A model generated the notes under the pieces. The model made no database searches, was not told where the DNA came from, and saw nothing but the letters and a program-made list of their open reading frames with translations. Of a stretch of DNA of 64,000 nt, positions 23,049-34,759 are shown in pieces (position 1 is the stretch's first letter; the number at the start of each line of letters is the position of its first letter). This stretch comes from Tetradesmus obliquus (Eukaryota; Chlorophyta; Chlorophyceae; Sphaeropleales; Scenedesmaceae): positions 186,001-250,000 of the forward strand of contig CP126201.1 of assembly GCA_030272155.1 (NCBI GenBank), in the 5' to 3' direction. Made by a program: the position numbers and the translations under genes.

Positions 23049-25001
23049 ATGAAATTTGGCATGTGGTTGACTCACGTCCATTTTGCTGAATGGCTTTGCT
23101 GCTGCTTGTTCTGCTTGCAGGACACCCCAGACAGCGGCCTGATGGCACTGACGGTTGCTGTGGCACATCCCACCTTCAGCTCCTCGCCCAAGGTGCTGTG
23201 TGCGGCTGCCTGCGTGTGCAAGGACTGGAGGCAGGAAGTGCAGGAGTGTGCAGGCTGCAACACAGATGTGCACCTCTCGCTGCGCAGCTGCAGTGAGTCC
23301 AGCACCACTATTGCTGTGCCACCGCTGCTGCCAAAGCTGCAGGGCTTTGCCAGTTGGCTGGCCAAGCATGGCCCGCTAGTCAAGAGCTTGGAAGTGGACT
23401 CTTTCAGCCTGTCAGACACCATCAGTGACACAGCAGTGCAGCTGTTGCGCATGGGCATCCAACAGGCAGCTGCCACTTGCTGTGTGCAACCACTGGCAGC
23501 AGCTAAGCCCCCAGCTGCTGACTACTCAACAACATCAGCAGCGCCAGGAGCCACGTCCACTGGGCTACAGCAGCTGCAGCAGCGGCAGCAGCCAGGGCTG
23601 CGGCTGGCCAGCTTTACCAGCCACGCACCATGGGCTGTGGACCTGCTGCCTGTGCTGCCAGCACACAGCCTGACGCGTCTGCAGTTGGGTTGGGGAGACA
23701 GCACTGCTGGCAATCCAGCAGCTGAGAACTATGCAGCTGCGTTGGCAGCGGCACTGCCACGCCTCAGCAGCTTGCAGGAGCTCGTGCTCTGCGGCACCAT
23801 AGCCTGGGTCCCACAGGGCGAACCACAAGTGGACAGCTGCTTGGCAGTGTTAGGCCAGCTCACACGGCTGACTCGCTTGGAAGTTTTTGATGAGACAGAT
23901 GCAGATGAAGCAAACAGCGCCGTGCACCAGCTGCTGGCACAACCGCCCCCGCGGCTGCAGGAGCTGCATCTGGGCATGATCAGCTCTGGGGGGCTGCCGC
24001 GCCCGTTTGACTTTGGCGGCTTGCAGCAGCTGCACCAGCTTGTGTTTCACAGCATGGAGCCTGAAGTTTCTGTGCTTCCTGCGCAGCTGCGGCACTTGGG
24101 TTTGGCTTACTGCAAGGGCCCCCATCAGCTGGCAGCAGTTTTGCCACTGCAGCAATTAACAGCACTCAGCTGCATGATGTGTGACGGCTTCACAGAGCCA
24201 GAGCAGCTGCTGCGCTTGGCGCAGCTGCCAACGCTGCAGGAGCTTCGGCTTTCATCAGAAGGGACCTGGAGTGCTGCAGTGGCCACAGCGCCAGCCTGGG
24301 GACAGCTGCCACAGCTGTGCGAGTTGAAGATGGATTGCAGTGAAGCCCACACCACTGGTCGGGAGCTGGCAGCTGTCATTGCAGGGGTGGCTGCTGCCAC
24401 AGCGCTCACTGGGCTTGAGCTGCAGATGTTCAGCTTGGAGAGCCCGGGCAGGGAAGATGATGGGCATGAGGAGCACGCGGCTGCACGCATGTGGGGAGGG
24501 CCGCAGCAGGTAGCACTGAACATATCTGCTAGCATAGCAGGGCTGACACGCCTCCAGAGCCTAGAACTGTCTGGCTTAGACAATGTGAACAGCAGCATTT
24601 GGCGTGCGGCAGGTCTGGTGGTTGGCAGTGTGTGCGCACTGGCAGCACTCACTGGGCTGACACACCTAGGGCTTAGGCGTGGTGGCGCATGCGTGGATCA
24701 TTTTGCAGCAGCTGCACTGGCACACAGCTTAATACAGCTGCGCCGATTAGATGTGTCTGAGTGCGAGCTTGGGACCATGGTGTGTTTGGCAGCCATTGCA
24801 GACCTGCCGCGGCTGTCGGATTTGCAGCTGAAAGGCAACCCGGGTGTCACGCAGCAGCGGCTGATGCTGCTGACGCGGCTGCCCCACCTGCAGATCCTAT
24901 CGGTGGCCAGGAATGATGAGGTGACAGATGCCTTTATGGATGACGCATTGAGTGCTCTTTGGTTTATTCCTGATTCACGTGAGGCTTGTTGGATGCTGTG
25001 A
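23049..25001 (+). CDS. Leucine-rich repeat protein with F-box-like N-terminus, about 650 aa (LRR1)
   Basis: One long open frame runs from ATG 23049 to TGA 25001. The acceptor-like ctgcttgcag just before 23121 suggests the mature exon may begin there with DTPDSGLMAL. The N-terminus LCAAACVCKDWRQEVQEC resembles the end of an F-box (VCKxW). Irregular LRRs fill the rest: LTRLEVFDETDADEAN, LPRLSSLQELVLCGT, LTRLQSLELSGLDNVN, LTGLTHLGLRRGG, LIQLRRLDVSECELG, LPRLSDLQLKGNPGV. LRR proteins are generally protein-binding; a role as substrate receptor of an SCF-type ligase is only a guess. It is related to the LRR gene at 35365-38238 in N-terminal motif and repeat style. Confidence 0.75.
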   Translation: MKFGMWLTHVHFAEWLCCCLFCLQDTPDSGLMALTVAVAHPTFSSSPKVLCAAACVCKDWRQEVQECAGCNTDVHLSLRSCSESSTTIAVPPLLPKLQGFASWLAKHGPLVKSLEVDSFSLSDTISDTAVQLLRMGIQQAAATCCVQPLAAAKPPAADYSTTSAAPGATSTGLQQLQQRQQPGLRLASFTSHAPWAVDLLPVLPAHSLTRLQLGWGDSTAGNPAAENYAAALAAALPRLSSLQELVLCGTIAWVPQGEPQVDSCLAVLGQLTRLTRLEVFDETDADEANSAVHQLLAQPPPRLQELHLGMISSGGLPRPFDFGGLQQLHQLVFHSMEPEVSVLPAQLRHLGLAYCKGPHQLAAVLPLQQLTALSCMMCDGFTEPEQLLRLAQLPTLQELRLSSEGTWSAAVATAPAWGQLPQLCELKMDCSEAHTTGRELAAVIAGVAAATALTGLELQMFSLESPGREDDGHEEHAAARMWGGPQQVALNISASIAGLTRLQSLELSGLDNVNSSIWRAAGLVVGSVCALAALTGLTHLGLRRGGACVDHFAAAALAHSLIQLRRLDVSECELGTMVCLAAIADLPRLSDLQLKGNPGVTQQRLMLLTRLPHLQILSVARNDEVTDAFMDDALSALWFIPDSREACWML

Positions 25002-25899
25002 TACTGTTTCATAGTAAGGATGGACGCAGCACTGCATGCATACCAAGGAGGTCTACCGCCGTCTCAGGCTGCGCCACTGCCCACATATGCTAATGAGAGA
25101 GGATAGTTACATGTGGGTCCTGGCACCGTCTTTGATGGTTTGAGCCGCAACAGGTTGAACACATGGTCTTGAGACCAGAAGACCAGCCTGGTCTCCTGAG
25201 GAGAGTGAGCACCGCAGAACACAATGTCGTGCCCCATTGAGGTGTCGACCGATTGTATCTGGTGTGCATCTCATTGTTGTGGCTATCACTGCAGTCCTGG
25301 CACATGCCCCATCTGCACGTGGTTCAGGGTCTGATATGACGTGTACTGCCGAGCTGGACTGTCGATTCAGTGATCAGGCAGCGCCATCTTCAGCCAAGAT
25401 CACGCCGGATGGCTGCATCTGCGCCGGATGGCTGCATCTGCGCCGGATGGCTGCATCTGCGGATCCTGAAAGTCGGGGTTACAGTTATCTGTAACATGTG
25501 CTCGTTTAAAAGTGCCCATTGCGTTGTCATAGACTGCTGGGCTGCTCTGCACTGTGGCCACGTGACCAGTGCAACATGCACCGCCAGGCATGCTGTGTAA
25601 ATTTGTACAGCCTGCAGCCTTGACACTGCTGCGCAAACATCTCAAGCCAAAGCAAAACGCAACGCAGCACAAAATGATGTCGAGGCTGCCCCACGAAACC
25701 AACTGCAGGAGTGCTGCCCATTCAGTGGTACTGGAACACTGTTCTGCGATCCTGAACCTGTTCTGCCTGGCACTGGCAAAGTCACCATTCGTTTGTTTTG
25801 CTTGAACCTACACCTATTACAACTGTGCGCCACACTCAACACTTGCAGCAAGGAGATTCAAGTTGAACCGCATCCCCCGAGCCAACCTACTCTGCTGTG
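25002..25899. other. 3' flank of LRR1
   Basis: No gene is supported. It contains three copies of a 19-bp unit, cgccggatggctgcatctg, at 25404-25460, and a TGTAA at 25490-25494 that could end the LRR1 transcript. Confidence 0.4.
25404..25460 (+). repeat. 19-bp direct repeat, three copies
   Basis: The unit cgccggatggctgcatctg occurs three times in a row with essentially no change, suggesting a recent expansion. Confidence 0.85.
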
Positions 25900-25902
25900 C
25901 TG

Positions 25903-26160
25903 GCAGCACCCCTCAGGTCAAAGTTCAGTGTGCGCAGCTGCATCACGAATTGTGTATTACACGACGGGAACACAGCCTGTCCATCACCATGTCCATGTCC
26001 CACCCAGGGCCTCCACTCATCGGCGGAGTCAACCGCAGCGGCTGAAGCAGCTGCTGCAGTGTGGTTGAACATTCAAGGGCTGCACGCCCGCTGCAGCAGC
26101 GGCTCCAGCGGTGCAGCCAGCTGCTTGCTTGACACCGCTGCGCAACACGACGAGTGCACT
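25903..26160 (-). pseudogene. Decayed copy of the TraB gene terminal exon
   Basis: On the minus strand this repeats the end of the TraB terminal exon. QLRTLNFDLRGAASTAE and GGPGWDMDMV occur here against QLRTLNFDLSGTANTAQ and GGPGWDMDVV in the functional exon at 26325-26615. The copy is broken by a 30-40 bp insertion and by frame loss. It sits about 430 bases beyond the functional copy, in the gene's 3' flank. Confidence 0.75.
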
Positions 26161-26324
26161 GCAAGACCAATGGAAAGGCTGCCTGATGGTCACGCAGGGC
26201 TTGCGCAAGCAAAGCCGCTTGCAGGACTGCTTTCTGCTCTGCTGCAGCATTCCAACAGCTGTACACAGCCGCACACGCTACCCTGCAACACTTTGCCATC
26301 GGTCATAAGAGCTTTTCCAGTCTC

Positions 26325-27547
26325 CTACTGCGCTGTGTTAGCAGTCCCGCTCAAGTCAAAGTTCAGTGTGCGCAGCTGCATCACCACATCCATGTCCCAC
26401 CCAGGCCCTCCATTCACAGGCCGCATCGCCTGCAGCGGCTGCAGCAGCTGCTGCAGGGTGGTGCCCTTTACAGCGCCACACACCTCCTGCAGCAGCGGCT
26501 CTGGCAGTGCAGCCAGCTGCATGCGGAAAGTTGAGTAGATCTCGTAGGTAATTTGTCGTGCTTCTGCCTGCTCATCAGGCACTGGCGGCAGCACGTCCTG
26601 CACGTCTTGCAGCACCTGCAATTGCAGAATTTGCCAAGCAGAAGAAACGCGGAAGCAGCAGGTCAGCCAGCTGCCAGGCACTAGCGGCAGCACCTCCTGC
26701 ACGGCTTGCAGCACCTGCAGTGACTTAAACAGCATCAGCCCACCAGCCTCACCCCTGGGGCGGCACGCTGAGCTGCAGCAATACCTCCAGCAAGCCCCTG
26801 ATGTATGCACCATGCAGCAAACACCTTCAACATGTACTTCACAATGCATGCTGCTTCCCAGACCTGGTCTCTGTGCACATACACAGCTGACATGCCCTTG
26901 AAACCCACTAATGGCCAACAAGAATGCCGAGTGTTATAACTTGGATCATAACTATAACTATAACACAACCACCACACCCACCTCTGGTGGCACGCTCAGC
27001 TGCAGCACTGCCTCCAGCAGGCCCCGTTTGGCCCCAGCCCCCGGCTGCTGCATGGCTTCGTGGTCCACGCGTGGCGCCTGCATCACCGGGCTGCTGCTGC
27101 TGCTGAGGCCGTCTGGGCCCACCACGCCCTGCCAGCTGGCATTGTTCCATAGCTCCTCCAGGCCTGCAGGCAGGCAGGCAATACATGCAGCATAGCATTG
27201 TGTAACGCAGCATGTTACAACGCAACATGTTACAACGCAGCATGCCGTAAGCCTTGCTTCACAGCTGTCACAGCCCCTCCAGGCCTGCAGGCAGGCAGGC
27301 AATAGAGTGCAGTTGACACAGGCAGTCAGTCTATACTGTCGCATGTTGCAACGCGATGTACGATGTCATGCTGTGCGCTTCACAGCTCCTCCAGGCGTGC
27401 ATGTATCCGCAGATGTTTGCGATGCAGCAGGGCGTCATACAAGCATACCGTGCTAACACCAGCTGACCCGGCAGAGCGCAGAGATGGCAGACTCTGCCAG
27501 ACTCAACATAGAGTGCCACACACTGCTGCCCTGCAGCTTCCAATTGA

Positions 27548-27578
<31 letters not shown>

Positions 27579-29744
27579 CCTCCTGCTGCTGCTTTGACAC
27601 GGCCTCACCTGGCAGGTGTGCAGAGCCCACCACCAGCGCCACGGTGGGCTGCGGGGCCCCAGGCGGCACTTCCAGGCCCTTGCTGCAGACCTGGTCGATC
27701 ACGCCCAGCATCACGGCCTCACGCTCCTGCAGCAGCAGCAGCAGAAGTCAGCAAGGTGCGTAAATAATGGCTATTCACTTTTATGCAGCCTGCTGATGTC
27801 AAAGGAGTCTTGACAGTGAGAGTTTGAGGTTGCAGCCCTGCTGCGTGATATACTAACGCGCTGTGCACGACCGACCATGCCATAGATGCATGTGCAAAAA
27901 CACTTTAACATAGACATCTGCTCACATCCACCCATGAATAGGCCTACATAGTGCTGTGCCCGCTGCTGCTGCTGCTTCAGCACAGACACAGAGCAGTTAG
28001 CACCTGGCAGCCCACTCTCACCCGCATCATGATGTTCCACACGCACGTCTGGCTCAGCTGCTGCTGGTGCTGCTGCCACTGCTGCTGCCACACCGCCGCC
28101 TGCTGCTCATCTGGCTGCGTCAGCTGCAGCAGGTTCGCGCTGTGCACTGCTGCCACCTCGGCAGCAAAGGCAGCATCTAGCTCTGCCAGGCTAGGGCAGT
28201 CAAACAGGCGCCTGCAGCAGCAAGCACAGCAGCACAGCAGAGTAGATGTTTGACAGACGCTGAGCCACTGCAGTGCCACAAATGGACCACAACTTGCTGG
28301 CGCCTGCAGGCAAGTGCTGACAGTTGACGCATTGCAGCGTTCAGTGGTGCTGAGCATGCTGTGCGAAGCAGATCATCCTTAGCAACGACAGGGCAACATT
28401 GTCTATGGCTGCCAGGGTTAGCACACGTGTTCACTGGCCTCCCACATGATGCTGCTGCTGTTGCTATTTGGCTGGCCTGCGGTCTCTGTTCATCACCCCC
28501 ACTACTCACAGCACACCTAACTGCTGCTGTTGTTACGACTGTTATCTGACAAGCTATGGGCAGATCAACTTCCTGCAAACTTCCTGCAAGCTGCCACTCA
28601 CTTGTAGGTTATGTCCTTGGGCCTGTCCCCAAACAGCAGCTGAGAGCCGCTCGCCAGTGCAGCAATGTAGGCTAGTTGCTCGCCATTGAACTGGCCTGAG
28701 GCCTGGCTCCAGATGGCCCCTGGTGCCAGCGCTGCTGCGCCCTGCTCCTGCAGCGCTGCGGCAATCTGGCAGAACACGCGCAGGAACATGCCAGCAGCAC
28801 CTGCAAGTGTGCCGATAGCAGCAGCAGCAGTTGCCGGTCAGCAGCTGCGTTGTAAAGAGGCTGGAGGGCAGCTCAGCAGAATCTGTCGTGCTGCCAACCT
28901 TGCAAGCAAAGTAAGTGGCGCGCCGCAACGCGCAGAACCTGCTGCTTCCCTGCCTGCGTGCTTCGCCTGCTGTCCGCAAAGCCCTTTCACCCCACCCTTA
29001 TCAATCTGTTGTCGTCCTTTTCCAGTTGCTGACTCACCTGGCACCTGGTCCCTGCATGTGACAGCCCTGCCTGGCTGCGAGCCATGCTCTGGCGTGCAGG
29101 CAGTCTCCACTACCACAGCTGCTGGCCGGTTGGCCAGGATCCACTCCCCTGCAGGCAAGGCATTTGAATTGCATGTGCAGCAGCAGTGGATGGTACAGCA
29201 GCAAGCACACCATACAGATGCACAACAAAAAACACATTGTGGGCCGCTTGCTGCAAGCCAACTGCGCTGCGTCAGCTTCTGCCAGAGTGGATTAGGGTGA
29301 TGTCAGGTGTGTGCTGCATAGACTCATCTTCATTCATCAAGGGGACCTTAACGCCCTTGGCAAGTCAGTCTCACCTATGTGTGGCTGATTCTCCAGATGC
29401 TCCACTCCGAACACGCACACTTGCACGCCAGCAGGGTGCTCAAACTGCAGGTCAGGCTGCGCACTGCAGCTGCTGGCGACTGCAGTCTGAAGCTCCTGCA
29501 GGGATGACCCACATCTCGTGTGCTGCTGTCTAATGCTGCCGCTGGGTTGAAGCCTGGGAGTAATCTGCACAGCTGTTCGCTGCTGCTGTTGAGGGGTGTC
29601 ACTGCTGCTGCATCTGGCAGTGGGTGCACCTAGCCGTGCAAGACGATGCGATGTGACAGAAGCTGCTGTAAATGTTGTAATATGACGACTAAAGCGCTGC
29701 GAATGCGCCACTCCTTTCGCAGTGGGGAAGTGTCGAGCCTGCAT
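26325..29744 (-). CDS. TraB-family domain protein, organelle-targeted, 7 exons, about 486 aa
   Basis: Exons high to low: 29744-29375, 29148-29038, 28800-28602, 28211-28022, 27726-27609, 27163-26982, 26615-26325 (TAG). All phases match. The N-terminus (MQARHFPTAKGVAHSQRFSR) is Arg/Ser/Thr-rich with few acids, like a mitochondrial or plastid transit peptide. The TraB core follows: VQVCVFGVEHLENQPHIGEW, then ILANRPAAVVVETACTPEHG. Later come CVWNIMMR, EREAVMLGVIDQV and VALVVGSAHLPGLEELW, the conserved REAVM and GAxHxxG elements of the family. TraB/PrgY/GumN proteins include plasmid pheromone-shutdown factors and plant/animal organelle proteins; catalytic activity is not established for most. It faces the J-domain gene across a divergent 0.46 kb region. 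Confidence 0.88.
26632..26800 (-). repeat. Decoy copies of TraB exon 7 start and exon 6 end
   Basis: In intron 6, 26665-26720 repeats the start of exon 7 (VLQAVQEVLPLVPGS against VLQDVQDVLPPVPDE), with an acceptor-like ctgcag before it. Bases 26760-26795 repeat the exon 6 end with its donor (gcacgctgagctgcag against gcacgctcagctgcag). Confidence 0.78.
27151..27400 (-). repeat. Copies of the TraB exon 6 acceptor region
   Basis: The block agctcctccaggcctgcagg plus caggcaggcaata at 27151-27185 (real exon 6 start) recurs at 27268-27303 and partly at 27383-27400. The minus-strand acceptor and first exon bases are therefore present three times. Confidence 0.75.
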
Positions 29745-30207
29745 GGCGGGCGTGCTGACTGAGCTGCTCCCTGGTACTTGTAACGAAAATTGGTCTTATT
29801 GGCACTTTCGATTGCCAAAGTTCCAGGCAGTTGATGTCACTTCTGCAGCAGTGCAGCGCGCAGAAAATTGAACGGCATGACAATCGTCACCAGCAAACTG
29901 CTTCTGACGAGATGAGCAAGCGCGCTACGTAGCCCAAAACATCTACAGATAGCAGCAGCGTGCTTGATGCTGTTCTTGCACGTAGATATAGCACACAGCC
30001 AGACGTCTGGCACATCAGGACCTAGAGCTCACTCTGCTTGTTTCACAGCAATCCTTGCTGCTTGGCAAGCTGATCTTGCCATGACTGAATCCTGCTGAAG
30101 TTCATTTTTGAAACGATCAAGCAACGCACTGAGCAACGTGCATTGGCAGCAACAGCAGTAGCAGCAGCAGCGGCACCCTGCTGAGCACTACACATTGAAC
30201 AGGCACC
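29745..30207. promoter_or_regulatory. Divergent promoter region, TraB gene and J-domain gene
   Basis: The proposed starts at 29744 (-) and 30208 (+) are 463 bases apart. The segment is less GC- and triplet-rich than the neighbouring exons. I could not assign individual promoter elements. Confidence 0.4.
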
Positions 30208-33132
30208 ATGCCACGCAGCAGGAGCCGAAGCAGGAGCAGAGAGCGAGAAAGAAGCTCGTACAGAGACAAAGAAAGGCGCAGGAGGAGCCGCAGCCGCAGC
30301 AGAGACAGGGATAGGGATAAGCGCAGCAGCAGGGACTATGACAGAGACAGGAGGGGTGATAGGAGGGACAGGGACAGCCGGCGCAGCAAGAGCAGGAGCA
30401 GGGAGCGGCGCAGGAGCAGCAGCAGGGACAGGCGGCGCGAGCGCAGCAGGAGCAGGGAGCGTGAGCGCAGGAGCAGCAGAGATGAGCGCAGCAGGAAGCG
30501 CAGCAGGTGAGCAGGCAGGCAGTGCAAGCCTCAGCGGCAGCAATGCCGGTGGCGAGATGCACTGCTGATCAAGGTTGCTGTGCTGCTAGGAGAGCACTGC
30601 GGCAGCTTCCCATGTATTGGGAGTGAGACGTGTTAGCAGTGAAACTAGGGTCCAAGTTGCAGACAGTAGGCTACCGTAAGGGAGACAGAAAGACGAGCAC
30701 GGCAGCAGAAGCACCTGAAAAGGCAGACGCACTGCAGCAGCTTGGGGTATGCTGCAGCAAATCAACGAATGGTTTGCACAAGCAGTTGTTTCGTATGCAG
30801 CAGATGGTTGTGGCAGAGGCAGCCATTAGCATTCAATGCTGCAGCGTTCAGGTGCATGTGCATGCATGGTTTCTGACGGCGCATACCTGAACCTTTGCTT
30901 GCATGTTTGAAATAGTGAACTGCTGTGCTGTATTGCTGCAACCGTCCGTGTTGCAGGAGCAGCAGCAAAGAGCGCAAGCAGCCGGAGCAGCAGGCGCAGC
31001 AGCCGCCAGCAGCTGCTGCAGCCCCACCACCCGCGGCAGCAGCAGCAGCGGCCCCCGCAGAGGATGGTGAAGCAGAGGCCAAGCGGCGCAGGCTGGAGGC
31101 CTGGAAAGCAAAGCAGCAGCAGCTCAAGCAGCAGCAGCAGGCGCAGGCACCTGCGCAGCCGTCAGCACAGCAGCAGCAGCAGCAGCAGCCTGCTGCCGAG
31201 CCTACTGCTGCCAAGGTGTGGATGCCTTGGGAAGATCCAGCAGCAGCAGCAGCAGCAGCAGCACCACCAGCAGCAGCAGCAGCAGCAGCAGCACCGTCCA
31301 AAGCAGAGGATGAAGATGGTCAAATCGCCTGGATGCCCTGGGATGATAAGGAAGCCACTGCAGCAGCAGCACCAGCAACCAATGGAGCTGGCAATGCTTC
31401 TGCTGCTGCCACTGCTGGTGGCACCGGCAAGTCTGCTGCTGCTGTCTTCTGGAGTCCCTACAGTGACGATGAAGATGATGAGGCAGCAGCCAAGCAGCAG
31501 CAGCAGCAGCAGCAGCAGGCTGGCGGTGTGCCGGCCATGCCTGCCAAAGTTGCTGCGCTGAAGGCCAAAGATGCTGCAGAGGATCTGGCAGCGATGCAGA
31601 AAGGGGATGACGACGAAGAGGATCCCCTGGATGCCTTCATGTCTGCTGAGGTAGGCTAGGGTGGGGCGTGCCTGCTGTGGAATGCGTTCTCACATGCGGC
31701 AGAGTGGTGCCGGCTATAAGGCGCTCATGCGGCATGCTGCATGGTTCAACACTTTGGCTGTGGCCGGCTGCTCACTGTACACATGCCTGCAGGCGGTGCG
31801 CGAGTCCAAGGCGCGCATGCGGCATAGTACCTGGCTCAGCTCTTTTGCTCGGTGCCTGCTGCTGACTGACTGTACATACGCCTGCAGGTGATGTCCGACG
31901 TCATGACGCCCCAGGGGCAGGCGGCAAACGCCTGCCAGGCTGTTGCTTCTGAACCAATCGTTGATGCCAGCTGCTGTTGTCACACCCGCACCTGCAGGTG
32001 ATGCCGGAGGTCACGTCACGCCAGGCAGAGGAGGCTAGAGCCTGCGCAGCTGCACGTGCCGCTGCGGCATGAAACCCAATGGCGCTTGCTGTCTGCTTGG
32101 TGCTGATACGCCTGCAGGTGATGCGGGAGGTCAAAGCACGACAGGCTGAGGAGGCTAAGGCTGCGCAAACTGGCGCTGCTGCTACCGCTGCGGCTGTGTC
32201 CAGTGACTGTTCTTGCATACCTGCTCTTTCATACCTGCTCTCTCAAACATGCGCACAGGTGATGCCGGAGGTCAAAGCACGCCAGGCTGAGGAGGCTAAG
32301 GCGCGTGAGGCTGCGCGTGTTGCTGCTGCTGCCGCACTAGCAGCCGGCAAGAAGCTGCCCAGCCAGCTGGCACTGGAGGAGAGCAGTGACGAGGAGCCGG
32401 AGCCCGACCTGGAGATCAAGGTGCATTATTTGTGTTATATGACTGTTATATGACAGTTGTATCACATGATCGGCAGAACGGTGTCAGTGCCTGCTATCTG
32501 GCTGCTGTGCAATCTGGTGTCAGCATGCATGCTGTCCTACCCTTGAAGTTGCTTGTGTGCTGAGTGCCATGCTAGTCTGCTAGCACAGCAGTGTTTGGTG
32601 CTCAAGCTGCTGCCACTGCCCCTGCTGCTGCTGCCGCTGCTGCCAGATCCCCACCAACCGCGTGAAGCTGCTGGTGGGCCCAGGCGGCGAAACGATCAAA
32701 AACATCCAGCGCAAGAGCAAGTGAGCGGCGCAGTGTGCATAGCCATGCAGCACAGAACAGGACCGCACAGCACAACACAGCACAGCACAGCGCAGCACAG
32801 CATAATGTGTGCGGTAGCGCATGGAATAGCACTGCTTGCTGTGCTCGGTGTCTTTCCTTTGTTCGCACTCTTGCATGTACCCTGCTGCTGCCTGAGATGC
32901 AGCTGCCGTGGCATCAGAATGATGGCGAGCTTCCAGACTGTTTGAGGCCAGCAGGCCAGTACAGGGCCCCCGCCTTCACAGGCATACTGCCAGTGCACAA
33001 ACACTGCTTTTCATGCGCACGCTGTCGTTGCTGCCGCACACATATGCTTCCGCCGGTGTAGTGCGCCGGCAAGCTCACCCTTGCTCTATTGCTCATGGTA
33101 ACCCCTGCCCGGCTGCTGCCATTGCTGCTGCT

Positions 33133-33167
<35 letters not shown>

Positions 33168-34759
33168 AGGGCCCGCATCCAGATCAAGAAGGAGGAGGAG
33201 GAGCTCAACAGGGCTTTTGGCTCGGGACCCATCGAGCGGCCCAAACCGCAACAGTACAAGGGCCCGCGTGCACCCAAGGGCACAGCACAACTGACAGGCC
33301 CTGCGGCAGCAGCAGCACCAAAGCCAGCAGCGGCAGAGGGTGCAGGGGAAGGGGAGGATGGCGATGGCGAGGACGGGCAGCAGCAGCAGCAGCAGCGGTT
33401 CACAACGGTGGAGATTTTTGGCGATGCCAAGCAGGTTGAGAAGGCAGTTGCAATGATTGAGGAGGCGGTTGCGAACAAGGAACAGAAGCAGAAGCAGCGG
33501 CAGGCACAGTATGACAAGAAGAGGGAGCAGAAGCACCGCGACAGGTGTGGCTGCGTGCAGGCTTGTTTGATTGCACATGTGCGTTCCGTTCCTGTGAGGG
33601 CAATGGCGATTGTTGTGTTGCGAGTTTGTTGCAGCCATATAGCAGCACGTGCCTGAAAAGTGCCAACGTTGTAACTTGCACACCCTTGCTGTGCTGTGTC
33701 ATATCTGAAAAAATTTATGTATAACAGCTGTTTATCGCAATCTCTTACCATGCAGGCAGCTGTACCACCTGGGCGCGGCGCACCTTTGCAGGAGCTGGGC
33801 CTGCCCATGACACCCACACAACTGTTGTCAATGAATGATATATAACATGTGTTATGACATGTTTGTGACTGTGCAGGCAGCTGTACCACCTGCGCCATGC
33901 GCGCGACTACGAGGAGCTGGGCCTGCCCGTGACTCCACATCAACACATGGTGTGATATTCATAACATTTAACATGTGTTATGTAACATGTTTGAACTGTG
34001 CAGGCAGCTGTACCACCTGCGCCACGCGCGCGACTATGAGGAGCTGGGCCTGCCCATGGGAGCTAGCAAGATGGACATCAAGAAGGCATACAAGTGAGAG
34101 CTGCTGGTCTTTCTGTTGCAGGTTGTTGCTGTCGTATTTATCTGCTTGCATTGTCCATGAGCTGTCATCAGCGTCACAGGCGTGTCTGCCGCTAGAGGCA
34201 AGCAAGATGGCACCAAGAAGGCATACAGATGTCTGTGGGTCAAATAGCACAACAGGCGAAAGACCTGCAATGCTTGCTGTGCGTTGTTCGCAGCAGCTTT
34301 GCAGCGGACAGCTGCGCTTGAAATGGCGGAGGTCTTGTCCGGGTGGTCTGTTTCTTGCGGCTTTGTTCACTGCTTTACCTCTGGATCATGCGGCTGGAGA
34401 TTGTTGCACCTACCACATGCTCACTGCTGTTCCCAACCCTTGACAATGCTCTTCCACACCCCATGTAACCCGCACTGTGGCTGGCTTTTGTGCTTGCAGG
34501 AAGCTGGTGCAGAGGCACCCCAACAAGCACATTGACAGCTACCTCATGCTCAATGCTGTTCGACCCTGTAAAACCCTCAACAATCTGCCTTGTTGATCTC
34601 TGTGCTTGCAGGAAGCTGGCGGTGCAGTGGCACCCCGACAAGCACCCTAACAACCAGGAGGAGGCCAGCAAGCGCTTCCAGGAGATTGCTGCTGCCTACA
34701 ACAGGCTCATGAGCAGCAACGAGGACGACCACGTGGCACAGCTCACCAGCAAGACCTGA
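30208..34759 (+). CDS. RS-rich, KH and J-domain protein, 7 exons, about 613 aa
   Basis: Exons 30208-30506, 30957-31650, 32259-32420, 32647-32720, 33170-33544, 34004-34093 and 34612-34759 (TGA) join in phase. Residues 1-100 are an Arg/Ser domain (RSRSRSRERERSS) typical of splicing factors. The middle is Ala/Gln-rich with two WMPWxD motifs and EEDPLDAFMSAEVMPEV, which resembles the DPLDAFM block before the helicase core of Prp5/DDX46 proteins, though no helicase is present. A KH domain follows (NRVKLLVGPGGETIKNIQRK, with the GxxG loop, and FTTVEIFGDAKQVEKAVAMI). The C-terminus is a J-domain: DYEELGLPMGASKMDIKKAY, KKLAVQWHPDKHPNN, with an intact HPD for Hsp70 stimulation. The likely role is an Hsp70 co-chaperone acting on RNA-protein complexes such as spliceosomes, inferred from domains only. 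Confidence 0.88.
31780..32215 (+). repeat. Four tandem decoy copies of J-gene exon 3
   Basis: Copies of gcctgcag/gtgatgccggaggtc... begin at about 31788, 31885, 31993 and 32111, before the real exon at 32259. Similarity rises toward the real exon. The copy whose acceptor gives a start at 32118 stays open and in frame into the real exon (141 bases, 47 codons), so it could be used as an alternative acceptor. Confidence 0.82.
33750..33950 (+). repeat. Two decoy copies of J-gene exon 6 start
   Basis: gcaggcagctgtaccacctg plus following exon bases occur at about 33754 and 33874, before the real exon at 34004. The second copy reads LYHLRHARDYEELGLPV. The intron tail before each, including the acatgtgttatg...ctgtgcag stretch, is copied as well. 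Confidence 0.82.
34190..34560 (+). repeat. Decoy copies around J-gene intron 6
   Basis: Bases 34197-34232 repeat the exon 6 end (SKMxxKKAY). Bases 34490-34545 repeat the exon 7 start with its gcttgcag acceptor, but the J-domain HPD motif is HPN in this copy (KLVQRHPNKH). Confidence 0.78.
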
